62,520 nt of DNA from Treponema berlinense (GTDB lineage Bacteria; Spirochaetota; Spirochaetia; Treponematales; Treponemataceae): positions 1 through 62,520 of the forward strand of contig NZ_FUXC01000014.1 in the NCBI RefSeq assembly GCF_900167025.1, written 5' to 3'. The notes beneath the pieces were generated by a model, which was not told where the DNA came from, did no database searches, and worked only from the letters and a program-made list of their open reading frames with translations. Of this stretch, positions 54,156 through 62,520 are shown piece by piece. A program made the translations under genes and the position numbers. Every line of letters starts with the position of its first letter. Position 1 is the stretch's first letter.

Positions 54156-55697
54156 CTATTCTTCGGTCTTTTTAAGCTCTGTTTTTTTGAGAGTCAAAGG
54201 CAATACTTCATTCTGAAAAAATCCGTTCGGAGTCACATCAACCGACTGCAAAATTATTGTGTCGTTGTCATCCACAACAATTTCTGTTGTTTTTCCACGC
54301 TTATTTCTTTCAGTTTTTTTAATTTTGCCAAAACTTGCAGAATAATATCCGTTAAAAAATTTTACGGCGGTGTCGCTTCTAAACTGAATCAATTTTGTGT
54401 CAGAAATGCTGTTCAATACAAAACGGCCCTTGTCGGAAAAATTTTCAGATTCAACCAGATACTCGCCGTTTGCAAAAACAAAATACTTTCCATCGGAAGA
54501 AGTCCATGCAGGTCCTTCGACAAGCCTTTTTAGCGCTTTTTCAGATTCGCCTGCAACAGTTTTTTGATTTAATTTTGCCGAAACTTTTTTATAATTTCCG
54601 TCCCAGAGAGTGCTTTCGCTGATAATCATCCGGACGTCATCTTGAATTCGGATTCTTATTTCATCAACATTTACAAGCGAAATATCAAAACGCCTCTGAA
54701 GATTTTCGATTGACTGGTTTATCGAAGTAAAATACATTCCGTTTCTGCGGAGTTTTGCATCCAGCCACGAATAAACTTCCTCGCTGTCTTGATAATGAAA
54801 AATAATTTCGTGCGTCTGAGGGTCAAAAAAGATATAACGTACGTTTCCGCCAGAATTTTCGGTCTTATACCACAAGCCTTCCAGAAATTTAGAAAAAGTC
54901 GCGACAGTTCCATCCTGAATTCTGGCAAGTTCTTTTGCGGCGATGCGGTTTCCGGTAACACGAACCTGCTTAACCTGAGTATAAACTCCTTCTTTTTCGT
55001 TCCAATCGTACATTGTCTGAATCTGGTCAAGCCGGGCGCTGTCTTCCGCCGAATCCGAAGCATAGACCCAAACAGGAAAACTGCTAGCCTTTGTCTGGCT
55101 CAATTCGTACGCTTCGTTTCGTTCTGTCTGCTGAATAAAAACTGTTCCGTCAGACTCAAAGTCTCCGATTTTTGTCAAAACAAAGTCGCCTTTTTTGGTG
55201 CGGCTTCCGTTAAAAATACACAAAACAGAATGACCTTCGTCCGTAATTCCCTGATAAACAAGTGAATTTTTGTGATTTCCTATTACATCCAGCGCAGTAC
55301 AGGCAAAAGTACGAATCTGGCTTACCGTAGTTGCAATCCAAGCCGCCCTGACATAAGAAGAAGTCGAAGGATTATAAAGACCGACAATCAGCGCCAAGAA
55401 AGGACTTCTTGACGTTTTTACAATATTTATCTGATCATCATAACCGTCATCGTCAATATCCATAGTAACGATGTTCAGGAGAGTTTCGTCGTTGGCAAGT
55501 TCAATAAACGAAGTCTGCTCATAATCTTCGTATTCATTTTCCAAATTTTCTTCTTCCGTTGCTTCTGTCTCAACAACCGGTTTTACAATTTTTGCACGCG
55601 AATATGAATTGTCTTTTATAAAAAGATTTTTTCCGAGAAAAAAGAATGCAAGTCCTGCGGCAACAATAATAAAAATCACTGGAATAAGTTTTTTCAT
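54156..55697 (-). CDS. Membrane-anchored extracytoplasmic protein, possibly pallilysin-related
   Basis: A 513-residue protein with one N-terminal membrane anchor (IPVIFIIVAAGLAFFFLG), an acidic linker (TEATEEENLENEYEDYE), then a domain with a calcium-loop-like DIDDDGYDDQINIVK (near residues 80-94). The C-terminal ~150 residues are beta-rich (PAWTSSDGKYFVFANGEYLV, FFNGYYSASFGKIKK). The C-terminal part recalls the beta-barrel of treponemal pallilysin-like adhesins, but no HEXXH protease motif is seen. The assignment is tentative. Single gene. Confidence 0.45.
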   Translation of the reverse strand: MKKLIPVIFIIVAAGLAFFFLGKNLFIKDNSYSRAKIVKPVVETEATEEENLENEYEDYEQTSFIELANDETLLNIVTMDIDDDGYDDQINIVKTSRSPFLALIVGLYNPSTSSYVRAAWIATTVSQIRTFACTALDVIGNHKNSLVYQGITDEGHSVLCIFNGSRTKKGDFVLTKIGDFESDGTVFIQQTERNEAYELSQTKASSFPVWVYASDSAEDSARLDQIQTMYDWNEKEGVYTQVKQVRVTGNRIAAKELARIQDGTVATFSKFLEGLWYKTENSGGNVRYIFFDPQTHEIIFHYQDSEEVYSWLDAKLRRNGMYFTSINQSIENLQRRFDISLVNVDEIRIRIQDDVRMIISESTLWDGNYKKVSAKLNQKTVAGESEKALKRLVEGPAWTSSDGKYFVFANGEYLVESENFSDKGRFVLNSISDTKLIQFRSDTAVKFFNGYYSASFGKIKKTERNKRGKTTEIVVDDNDTIILQSVDVTPNGFFQNEVLPLTLKKTELKKTEE

Positions 55698-55825
55698 AAT
55701 CTGTAAAGTTTACCAAATCAGTTAATTTCGCTCAATAAAACAAAATTCTCTGCAAATAGTTACAAACTCTTCCATATAATACCATTTATTGACATTTTTT
55801 CTGTTTTCTATAAAATTCCTGTACT

Positions 55826-57286
55826 ATGATAAAAAATATTGAAATTTTTGAACACACGCCGGTTCCAAAGGCGGTTTTTAAATTTGCACTTCCAACAGTG
55901 CTAAGCATGATTGTTACAGTTTTGTACAACATGGTTGACGCTTTCTTTGTCGGTCAAACTGGAGATCCGAGTCAATTTGCGGCGGTAAACGTTGCAACCC
56001 CGATTTTTCTGTTTCTTATGGCGGCAGGAAACATCTTCGGTATGGGCGGCTCTTCGTTTATAAGCCGCGCGCTTGGCGAAAAAAACTACGAAAAAGTAAA
56101 AAACATTGCTTCTTTTTGTTTTTACGCGGGAATTTTTACAGGTTTTCTAGGTTTGTTCCTGATTCTTTTTAATATGGAAGGAATTCTCAAAATGATTGGA
56201 ACAACTCAGACAACCGCACAGTTTGCATGCGATTACTTAAAATACATTGCGTACGGCGGACCTGCAATTGTTATTTCGACAGCCTACACAAACATAATCC
56301 GCGGAGAAGGCGCTTCTCAAAACTCAATGGTCGGACTTATCGCTGGAACAGCCGTAAACATTGTGCTTGATCCGATTTTTATTCTCGACTCATTCTTAGG
56401 AATTCCAGGGCTTGGGCTCGGTGTAAAAGGAGCCGCAATTGCAACTGTAATTGCAAACATCATTACGATTGTAATCTATCTTGCGCATGTCCTTTCAAAA
56501 AATTCAACTCTCACAATAAACCCGAAATATTTTAAAATTTCAAACGGAATTTTGCTCGGCGTTCTTGCAATCGGACTTCCTGCAAGCCTTACAAACATTT
56601 TGATGAGTTTAAGCTCAATTCTGACAAACAACCTTCTCGCTTCGTATTACAGCGTTCCTGTCGTATCAGAAAAACTCTTGCCGCTTATAAAGACATTTAT
56701 CGACGGAACAGCAGTTTACGGCGATATTCCTGTTGCCGCAATGGGAGTTGCGCTCAAGGCAAACATGCTCACAATTTTTATTCAGCTTGGGCTCGGAATC
56801 GGAATCGCTCCGTTAATCGGCTACAATTACGGCGCAAAAAATTCTATGCGCGTTAAAAAAATCGTCAATTTTTCGATTTTGGTAAATGTTGTGCTTGGTG
56901 TTACTCTAACCGTGCTTTATATAATTTTTGCAAAACCAATCATAAATATTTTCTCGGAAGATCCGGCTGTTGTTGCAATGGGCGTAAATATTATTTACGC
57001 GCTTATGTCATCGGCTCCTTTTATCGGAATCATGTTCGTTTTAAATTTTACTTTCCAGGGAATGGGAAAGGGCTTGCAGTCGCTTGTTCTTGCCGTAAGC
57101 CGTCAGGGTTTTGTATTTTTACCAGCAATCCTTATAATGCAAAAACTTTTTGGACTTACCGGAATTATCTTTGCACAGCCTTTTGCCGATGCAGTTGCGG
57201 TTTTAATTGCCGTAGGAATGTTTTTGTTTTTGCTCAAAGACCTAAAAGCTGAAGAAAAAACAGTTTCTTCTCAAACAAACGAATAA
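55826..57286 (+). CDS. MATE-family efflux transporter
   Basis: A 486-residue polytopic protein with twelve predicted helices. N-terminal block VFKFALPTVLSMIVTVLYNM then VDAFFVGQTGD; later GMGGSSFISRALGEKNYEKV, IIRGEGASQNSMVGLIAG and, in the second half, IGIAPLIGYNYGAKNSMRVK. It exports drugs or metabolites coupled to an ion gradient. It belongs to a different subgroup from the gene at 20900 and is 27 residues longer. A terminator hairpin follows. Confidence 0.9.
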   Translation: MIKNIEIFEHTPVPKAVFKFALPTVLSMIVTVLYNMVDAFFVGQTGDPSQFAAVNVATPIFLFLMAAGNIFGMGGSSFISRALGEKNYEKVKNIASFCFYAGIFTGFLGLFLILFNMEGILKMIGTTQTTAQFACDYLKYIAYGGPAIVISTAYTNIIRGEGASQNSMVGLIAGTAVNIVLDPIFILDSFLGIPGLGLGVKGAAIATVIANIITIVIYLAHVLSKNSTLTINPKYFKISNGILLGVLAIGLPASLTNILMSLSSILTNNLLASYYSVPVVSEKLLPLIKTFIDGTAVYGDIPVAAMGVALKANMLTIFIQLGLGIGIAPLIGYNYGAKNSMRVKKIVNFSILVNVVLGVTLTVLYIIFAKPIINIFSEDPAVVAMGVNIIYALMSSAPFIGIMFVLNFTFQGMGKGLQSLVLAVSRQGFVFLPAILIMQKLFGLTGIIFAQPFADAVAVLIAVGMFLFLLKDLKAEEKTVSSQTNE

Positions 57287-57303
57287 AATACAAAAATAAA
57301 TAT

Positions 57304-57335
57304 AAAGGCTGTTCGTAAAGGACAGTCTTTTTTTT
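57304..57335 (+). terminator. MATE gene terminator
   Basis: AAAGGCTGTTC pairs with GGACAGTCTTT (57304-57314 and 57320-57330) with two G-U pairs, followed by a T-run. It lies 17 bases after the stop codon. Confidence 0.8.
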
Positions 57336-57442
57336 GTAAATAAGGTATTTTTTATATTGCACAAAACGCAATATTCAATTTATTTTATTTCACTTTACGC
57401 AATACTAAGTTTTTTGTAGAATAAATTATATTTTTACAAAAG

Positions 57443-57543
57443 CGGTAGGGATTGAAGTGGCTTGTTGCGGAACGAAGTGAAGCAATGGAGGCGAAAGCCG
57501 GAACCACGGAAAGCCCGACGGCAACTTGTTGCCGGACCGCCCG
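57443..57543. repeat. Dispersed GC-rich repeat, inverted copy
   Basis: This is the reverse orientation of the block at 25026: GCGGTAGGGATTGAAG, then GGAGGCGAAAGCCGG, AAAGCCCGACGGCAAC and a terminal GGACCGCCC. It lies between the MATE terminator and the ilvC leader. Confidence 0.55.
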
Positions 57544-57583
57544 AAAAAAAACAATTTACAGTCTGACTTTTTACAGAAGATGT

Positions 57584-57740
57584 AATAAAAACTTTGCCTC
57601 AAATAGCGTCAAAGTTTTTATTTACAAGTTTGCGTTGCAAACTTCATTATAAACTGCATATTCTCATTGCATTGCGAATATGCTTAAAAAGTCAACTCGG
57701 AAATTGATATTTCCTCATTAACTTTTTACAGGAGATTTTT
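57584..57740 (+). promoter_or_regulatory. Four-hairpin leader of ilvC (variant stems)
   Basis: Same layout as the yggT leader but with altered stems: AATAAAAACTTTG/CAAAGTTTTTATT with a 13-base loop (57584-57622), AAGTTTGC/GCAAACTT (57626-57644), GCATATTC/GAATATGC with a 12-base loop (57656-57683), and a long terminal stem AAAAAGT...ACTTTTT enclosing GAAAT/ATTTC (57686-57727), three bases before the GGAGA ribosome-binding site. Stems change on both arms while loops stay similar. No T-box or leucine-type leader peptide was seen. Confidence 0.55.
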
Positions 57741-59219
57741 ATGGGAAACAATTATTTCAATTCAATTCCGTGGCGCGAGGCCCGTCTGCAGCTCGGTCAC
57801 TGCCGCTCAATGGCAAAAGAAGAATTCGCTGACGGAGTAAACGCTCTCAAAGGCAAAAAAATCGTAATCGTTGGATGCGGCGCTCAGGGCTTGAACCAGG
57901 GTTTGTGCTTGCGCGACTCAGGTCTTGATGTTTCTTACGCTCTCCGCGAGTCTGCAATCGCCGAAAAACGCCAGTCTTGGAAAAACGCGACAGAAAACGG
58001 CTTCAAAGTTGGAACTTACGACGAATTGATTCCTACTGCCGACCTTGTCGGAAACCTTACTCCGGACAAGCAGCATACAGCCGTTATCACAGAAGTTATG
58101 AAGAGAATGAAGAAAGGCTCGGCTCTGTGGTACTCACACGGATTCAACATGATTGAAGAGGGAATGCAGATCCGTCCGGACATCACAGTTGTAATGTGCG
58201 CTCCAAAAGGACCGGGAACAGAAGTTTGGCACGAATTCCAGAGAGGATTCGGTGTTCCTGACCTTATCGCCGTTCACCCTGTAAACGACCCTGAAAAGAA
58301 AGGCTGGGCTTATGCAAAGGCCTTGGCTGTAGGAATGGGCGGAAGCAAGGCAGGTGTTCTTGAATCTTCTTTCGTTGCGGAAGTTAAATCTGACCTTATG
58401 GGCGAACAGACAATTTTGTGCGGAATGCTTCAAGCCGGAACAATCGTCTGCTTTGACAAGATGGTAAGCGAGGGAATCGCTCCTGAATATGCCACAAAAC
58501 TTTTGATGCACGGCTGGAACGTAATTTCTGAGGCTCTCAAATGGGGCGGAATCACAAACATGATGGACCGTCTTTCTAACCCTGCGAAAATCCGCGCTAA
58601 CGAGCTTTCAAAAGAAATCAAAAAACTTTTGACACCGCTCTACCAGAAGCACATGGACGACATCATCAGCGGAAAATTCTCTAGCACAATGATGCAGGAC
58701 TGGGCAAACAAAGACCACGACTTGCTCACCTGGCGCGAAGAGACTGGAAAACTTCCGTTTGAGTCAACTCCAGAATCAAAAGAAGAAATCACAGAACAGG
58801 AATATTTCGACAAGGGAATTCTGCTTGTAGCAATGGTAAAAGCCGGATGTGAGCTTGCATTCGAGACAATGGTTGACGCGGGAATCAAACCGGAAAGCGC
58901 TTACTACGAATCATTGCACGAAGTTCCGCTCATCGCAAACCTGATTGACCGCAAACGCCTCTACGAAATGAACCGCGTAATTTCCGACACAGCAGAATAC
59001 GGATGCTACCTTTTCAGCCGCGTTGCAGCTCCGATGATGGCAAAAGACCTTATGCCGAAACTCCACACAGACGTTATCGGAAAAGGCCTTGAGCTCAAGG
59101 ATACAAGCGTAAACAACACACAGCTCGTAGAAGTAAACGCCGAAATCCGCAACCACCCGATTGAAGTTGTAGGCCGCAAACTGCGTGAATATATGACCGC
59201 AATGAAACCAGTTTTATAA
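57741..59219 (+). CDS. ilvC: Ketol-acid reductoisomerase, long (class II) form
   Basis: A 492-residue enzyme of isoleucine/valine synthesis, the long enterobacterial-type form. NADPH-binding [20 protein letters not shown] (residues ~35-54), conserved [12 protein letters not shown] and [19 protein letters not shown], metal-site Asp/Glu in the duplicated C-terminal knot domain ([19 protein letters not shown] and [20 protein letters not shown]). It converts acetolactate to dihydroxyisovalerate with Mg and NADPH. Other ilv genes except the distant ilvE are not in the window. A strong terminator follows. Confidence 0.97.
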   Translation: MGNNYFNSIPWREARLQLGHCRSMAKEEFADGVNALKGKKIVIVGCGAQGLNQGLCLRDSGLDVSYALRESAIAEKRQSWKNATENGFKVGTYDELIPTADLVGNLTPDKQHTAVITEVMKRMKKGSALWYSHGFNMIEEGMQIRPDITVVMCAPKGPGTEVWHEFQRGFGVPDLIAVHPVNDPEKKGWAYAKALAVGMGGSKAGVLESSFVAEVKSDLMGEQTILCGMLQAGTIVCFDKMVSEGIAPEYATKLLMHGWNVISEALKWGGITNMMDRLSNPAKIRANELSKEIKKLLTPLYQKHMDDIISGKFSSTMMQDWANKDHDLLTWREETGKLPFESTPESKEEITEQEYFDKGILLVAMVKAGCELAFETMVDAGIKPESAYYESLHEVPLIANLIDRKRLYEMNRVISDTAEYGCYLFSRVAAPMMAKDLMPKLHTDVIGKGLELKDTSVNNTQLVEVNAEIRNHPIEVVGRKLREYMTAMKPVL

Positions 59220-59360
59220 TTTATTTATAAAACTGGCAGGCACGGGCGAATAAATGAAAGTTCTAAACGGATTTTCCGTCCGTGCCGTATGACAGCGATG
59301 AAACCTGTTTTGTAATTAAAGAATAAATTCAAAGTTTACAAAACAAGTTTATAAACTATA

Positions 59361-59400
59361 AACTCCTTGAAAGGTTTTAGAACTTTTCAAGGAGTTTTTT
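59361..59400 (+). terminator. ilvC terminator
   Basis: AACTCCTTGAAA (59361-59372) pairs with TTTCAAGGAGTT (59385-59396), followed by T residues: a clear intrinsic terminator. It is 140 bases after the ilvC stop. Confidence 0.85.
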
Positions 59401-59507
59401 ATTGATTTTTATACAATTTCGCCGCAAAAGTGGCATTCAATTCATTTTATATCTTATACCGTGCAAATTGTAATTCATATCCGCTAAAAATCAGCAAAAA
59501 AAGGCCT

Positions 59508-59912
59508 TTATTTTTTATTTTTTCCAAAAAATCCGCCTTTTTTACTTTTGCCATCTTTTTTTTCAGCGGTGCTGTCATCTGCAGTACTGTCATCTTCGGA
59601 ATTTTTCTCATCATCGCCAACCATCGAAATCGAACCTACAACGAAGCCCGATTTTTCCGCCTTAATCTGAGTTTTTTCTGCGGTACCTTCGATTTTTTTA
59701 GAGTTTTCGTCCTTAAAACGAGTCTGAACCGTCATTTCAGACTTGATTCTGTCCAAGGTTGGATTAAAAGCCCTCAAAATATTTTCCATAACAAAAAGAA
59801 CTTCTTTGTCAGCATCTTTACATTCCACAAGCTTCTGATAACTTTCGTAAATTACGATATAAGCATGATTTAATTTCGTATAATCAGAATTATAAACCTC
59901 AGTTTTTGTCAT
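59508..59912 (-). CDS. Small charged hypothetical protein
   Basis: A 134-residue soluble protein. The first ~75 residues are helical (LNHAYIVIYESYQKLVECKD, VLFVMENILRAFNPTLDR); the tail is low-complexity, first acidic (DDEKNSEDDSTADDST) and then basic with Gly/Phe (KSKKGGFFGKNKK). No domain is recognised. A good GGAGGC site precedes the start, supporting that it is real. It stands alone. Confidence 0.6.
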   Translation of the reverse strand: MTKTEVYNSDYTKLNHAYIVIYESYQKLVECKDADKEVLFVMENILRAFNPTLDRIKSEMTVQTRFKDENSKKIEGTAEKTQIKAEKSGFVVGSISMVGDDEKNSEDDSTADDSTAEKKDGKSKKGGFFGKNKK

Positions 59913-60009
59913 ATAGCCTCCAAAGAGCCTAAATTTTAATCTATTATCCCAATTTTTGCTATATGCCCGGTCGAGCTGGACGCAGAATTCTGATTTTCAG
60001 CCATTTTTT

Positions 60010-60147
60010 CATTCAGGGCGGCTTTTTGCCCATCTCCGCCGCAGCGGATCTGAGCAAAAAACAGGCTTTCCAGGGTTACGGCTTCCGCCTTCATTCCTGC
60101 TCTGCGCTCCGGAACAGCTCCGCTGCCCCTCCAATCCTTGCCACAAG
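60010..60147. repeat. Diverged GC-rich interspersed repeat
   Basis: A GC-rich block with landmarks of the dispersed family (CAGGCTTTCCAGGGTTACGG, CTTCCGCC, CTCCAATCCTTG), between the small hypothetical gene and the flavin/PLP-type oxidase gene. Open frames here are short and look like by-products. The rest of the gap (60148-60279) is AT-rich and contains nothing else I can name. Confidence 0.4.
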
Positions 60148-60279
60148 ACGATGTTCCCTCAATTTTCAGCACAAAACCAAATATAAGTTTTTCATTTCAT
60201 TTGTTTTCCTTGTAAAATTGATTTCTAAGTTATAAAATGAATTTAAAAAATTTCAATTTGCAAATTTTGTAGGTAAAAA

Positions 60280-60759
60280 ATGAGGCGAAAAGAAAGAGAA
60301 ATAACTGACTTTGAAGAAATTATAAAAATTCTTGATGAGTCAAATTTTTTGACGCTTGCTATGATAAATGAAACTGAGCCGTATTCTGTACCCGTAAATT
60401 TTGGGTACAAACTGGATGATGACAAAAAAAGGATTCGGATTTTTATTCACGGAGCTACAGAAGGCACAAAGCTTAACTGCATAAAAAATTGTCCTCGTGT
60501 ATCTTTTTCTGCTGTAAGCTATTCTGAAATAGGTGAAAATAAAGACCCTTGCACGTGGACAGACTTTTATAGAAGTGTTTGCGGAAAAGGAAATGCATCT
60601 ATTTTAGAGGATGCAGATGAAAAAAAAGAAGGACTAATCTGTATCCTAAAAAAATATGGGTACAAAGGTCCGTCTGTTTTTCCTGCTATTATGATAAAAA
60701 AAATAAGCATGATAAGAATTGATGTGGACGATTTAACTGGAAAATTTCATGAAAAGTAA
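60280..60759 (+). CDS. Pyridoxamine 5'-phosphate oxidase-like (NimA-type) protein
   Basis: A 159-residue split-barrel flavin-binding protein: MRRKEREITDFEEIIKILDE, FLTLAMINETEPYSVPVNFG, a GATEGTKLNCIKNCPRVSFS block and SVCGKGNASILEDADEKKEG. This order is typical of the NimA/5-nitroimidazole-resistance-like branch, which binds FMN or heme; real resistance cannot be concluded. The conserved His at the GHATEGxK position is retained as HGATEGTK. Single gene with a weak ribosome-binding site. Confidence 0.8.
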   Translation: MRRKEREITDFEEIIKILDESNFLTLAMINETEPYSVPVNFGYKLDDDKKRIRIFIHGATEGTKLNCIKNCPRVSFSAVSYSEIGENKDPCTWTDFYRSVCGKGNASILEDADEKKEGLICILKKYGYKGPSVFPAIMIKKISMIRIDVDDLTGKFHEK

Positions 60760-60899
60760 ATTGAAGTTTCAGTTTTGAATTTTACAGTCATTATTTGTTT
60801 TATCAAAAAAAACATTGGACCTAGAAATTTATGTTTTTTTATACTACAGTTTTAATGTTGAAAACAGATTTGTTTTCTAAGGAGCGACTTATAAAAAAC

Positions 60900-61050
60900 A
60901 TGACAAAAATGGAACTTGCACCGCGCCGGCAGTAAAGGCGCAGTTTGAGTTTCAAATGCTTTTACTGCTTGTTCAATCAGAACTTAAAATCTTTTTGAAA
61001 AAGCGTCATAAAAATGAACTACGTAAAAGCAAAAAATGTTCTTCCGGCAC
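60900..61050 (+). pseudogene. Possible C-terminal gene remnant
   Basis: Between the two small genes an open frame overlapping the next start reads PAVKAQFEFQMLLLLVQSEL followed by a basic stretch (KIFLKKRHKNE), which looks like a helical protein end without a start. GGAGCG and an ATG at about 60901 lead only into a 12-codon frame. Weak evidence; the gap is otherwise plain. Confidence 0.2.
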
Positions 61051-61295
61051 AACTTCTTGAAAAAGTTCAGGAATACGCGTCTGGAACTTATCTGTATATT
61101 CCGCAGAAATGCGAGAACCGAAAAAACTGGGGAGAATCAAAAGATTCCAAAGCCTGGTACAAAAGACGGAATCAGCGGATATACAAAAATTACAAGGAAG
61201 GATTTTCGGTCAGAGAGATTTCTCAAAAATTCTTTCTGAGCGAAAAATCAGTCTACAGAATCATCTTGTGCGCAAAAAAAGCGGAAGCAAGATAA
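61014..61295 (+). CDS. CD3324-family / Mor-like small HTH protein
   Basis: A 93-residue protein: NYVKAKNVLPAQLLEKVQEY at the start, TYLYIPQK, then RNQRIYKNYKEGFSVREISQ and KFFLSEKSVYRIIL forming a C-terminal helix-turn-helix. This layout matches the CD3324-type proteins related to Mor activators. Presumed DNA-binding; targets unknown. Confidence 0.75.
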   Translation: MNYVKAKNVLPAQLLEKVQEYASGTYLYIPQKCENRKNWGESKDSKAWYKRRNQRIYKNYKEGFSVREISQKFFLSEKSVYRIILCAKKAEAR

Positions 61296-61454
61296 AAAAT
61301 GGAAATACGGCGGATACGGCAATGAATTTTGTCTGTCCGCCGTTTTTTTTACCAGAACGGATTTTCTCATTCTCTTTTCTGAACTGTCTTTGAGGTAGGA
61401 AACAGGCGAGGCGCGGCGTATTATTAAACCATACAAAAAAAACTTGGAGACAAA

Positions 61455-62105
61455 ATGAAAATGAACAGCAAAATCGACATGGAAAAAATCACTTTCAGGA
61501 ACGAAACTCCTGCGGACTATAAGGCTGTCGAAAACCTTACGCGCGAGGCGTTCTGGAACGTCTACAAACCCGGCTGCGACGAGCATTTTGTGCTGCACAA
61601 CTTCCGCACCCGAAGCGACTTTGTGCCTGAACTCGATATTTTAATGGAAGAAAAAGGCGTTCTTATCGGACACGTGATGTTTGCAAGGTCAGAAATCAGA
61701 CTGAACAACGGCGGAATTCTTCCGATAATGACATTCGGGCCAATCAGCATTGCGCCGGACTTCAAGCGCAAAGGCTACGGAACAGTTCTGCTCAGGCACG
61801 CAATGCAAAAAGCAAAAGAGATGAACTGCGGCGCGCTTGCAATCACCGGAAACATCAATTTCTACGGAAAAAGCGGATTTGTCGTAGCAAAGACAAAAGA
61901 CGTTTTCTACCATGCCGACCCGGACGCGGACTATTTTCTAATAAAAGAGCTTATTCCGGGCTTTCTGGACCAAGTGAAAGAAGCTAGCGGCGGAACATTC
62001 AAGGAGCCAGACGGATACTTCATCGACTCAAAACAAGCCGAAGAATTCGACAGCCAGTTTCCGCCGAAAGAAAAGCTCAGTCTTCCGGGACAGATTTTCG
62101 GGTAA
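61455..62105 (+). CDS. GNAT-family N-acetyltransferase
   Basis: A 216-residue acetyltransferase. ITFRNETPADYKAVENLTRE opens the fold, GVLIGHVMFARSEI is strand 4, and the acetyl-CoA loop is FGPISIAPDFKRKGYGTVLL (R/Q-x-x-G-x-G/A as KRKGYG). GFVVAKTKDVFYHADPD closes the core, followed by a ~45-residue extra tail. It resembles YhbS-like enzymes; the acceptor is unknown. GGAGA precedes the ATG. It lies just before the rRNA operon end, convergent to it. Confidence 0.88.
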   Translation: MKMNSKIDMEKITFRNETPADYKAVENLTREAFWNVYKPGCDEHFVLHNFRTRSDFVPELDILMEEKGVLIGHVMFARSEIRLNNGGILPIMTFGPISIAPDFKRKGYGTVLLRHAMQKAKEMNCGALAITGNINFYGKSGFVVAKTKDVFYHADPDADYFLIKELIPGFLDQVKEASGGTFKEPDGYFIDSKQAEEFDSQFPPKEKLSLPGQIFG

Positions 62106-62222
62106 GGCTTTGGGTTTCCGCTTCGCTCACTACCGAGTTTTTGCAAGATACCTTGCATCTACTTTAGGCCGCGCAAAGTGCGCCGAATGAAAAGGAAGAG
62201 GAAAAGATTTAAAAAGAAAAAA

Positions 62223-62332
62223 GCCGGCAGCTACCTACTTTCCCGCGAAGAGCAGTATCATCGGCGTAAGAGAGCTTGACTTCCGTGTTCGGAATGGGAA
62301 CGGGTATTGCCTCTCCACTGTGGCCACCGGCA
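62223..62332 (-). rRNA. rrf: 5S ribosomal RNA
   Basis: About 110 nt on the minus strand from TGCCGGTGGCCACAGTGGAG to GTAGGTAGCTGCCGGC. The ends pair to form helix I, and the conserved internal ACCCGTTCCCATTCCGAACA is present. It lies downstream of the 23S gene with a ~150-base spacer, as in a standard rRNA operon. Confidence 0.93.
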
Positions 62333-62486
62333 TTTTATGCCATGCTGTTCAGCATCCATCCGCTCAGGGACCGCCATGTGTCCAGGCCCGGATGTACGCT
62401 TTTTGTCCGTAAAAGTCTCGGACGGGAAGAAATATTTCCCTGTCGCCAGGGAAACCTGCAAGATATTATGAATCGAAACGATAATA

Positions 62487-62520
62487 TGGTCAAGCCTCAC
62501 GACCTATTAGTAATGCTCGG
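62487..62520 (-). rRNA. rrl: 23S ribosomal RNA, 3' end
   Basis: The last ~34 bases of 23S rRNA on the minus strand: CATTACTAATAGGTCGTGAG followed by GCTTGACC, the universally conserved 3' terminal region. The rest lies beyond the right edge. The exact 3' end is approximate. Confidence 0.9.

Noticed and set aside
57340..57740. T-box or amino-acid attenuator before ilvC
   Set aside because: No T-box sequence, specifier loop or run of Ile/Val/Leu codons was found; the hairpins match those before non-biosynthetic genes.

Overview
The window looks like a chromosome segment of a free-living or gut-type Treponema (Spirochaetota). The housekeeping proteins are spirochaete-like, including a short alanyl-tRNA synthetase without its C-terminal region and a groES without an adjacent groEL. 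Genes for isoleucine/valine and aromatic synthesis (ilvC, ilvE, aroA) argue against a T. pallidum-like obligate parasite. The genus is inferred from protein sequence; the species cannot be read from here.

Region 1 (1-11.9 kb) is AT-rich accessory DNA. It opens with the end of an IS21-family element. Mostly minus-strand, little-known genes follow: a three-gene SLOG/phosphoesterase/phosphoesterase operon, a polytopic membrane protein, a lipoprotein, several orphan proteins and a broken phosphoesterase. They are separated by copies of a composite repeat that repeatedly ends in the same AT-rich 20-mer, giving a cassette-array look. At 5189-5410 lie two tandem ~110-bp elements that fold on the minus strand into the same cloverleaf-like, tRNA-reminiscent structure. 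This is the most promising candidate for something undescribed.

Region 2 (11.7-17.4 kb) is the backbone of an integrative mobilizable element: ribbon-helix-helix accessory protein, HUH relaxase, ParB-like protein, DUF6291-like protein, excisionase-like HTH protein and tyrosine integrase. It ends at the 3' half of a tRNA with a CAT anticodon, the expected attachment-site footprint. No intact partner tRNA is visible to the left, so Region 1 is probably cargo of the same island.

Region 3 (17.5-20.9 kb) is a small scarred zone. It holds a response-regulator stub, an Rrf2 regulator joined to a cytidine deaminase remnant, a GyrI-like protein, an XRE regulator and a RelB/YafQ-type toxin-antitoxin pair.

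Region 4 (20.9-62.5 kb) is ordinary chromosome: two MATE transporters, ychF, ilvE, mraY-aroA, an M20 peptidase, an ECF sigma/anti-sigma operon, an acyl-CoA synthetase, galE, a chemoreceptor, an ABC-F ATPase, dnaE, yggT-recG, a primary-type sigma factor, groES, a SurA-like/nusB/TPR operon, alaS, ilvC, small genes, then 5S and the 3' end of 23S rRNA on the minus strand. Three unrelated genes here (yggT, the sigma factor, ilvC) share a four-hairpin leader whose architecture is kept while some stem sequences change completely.
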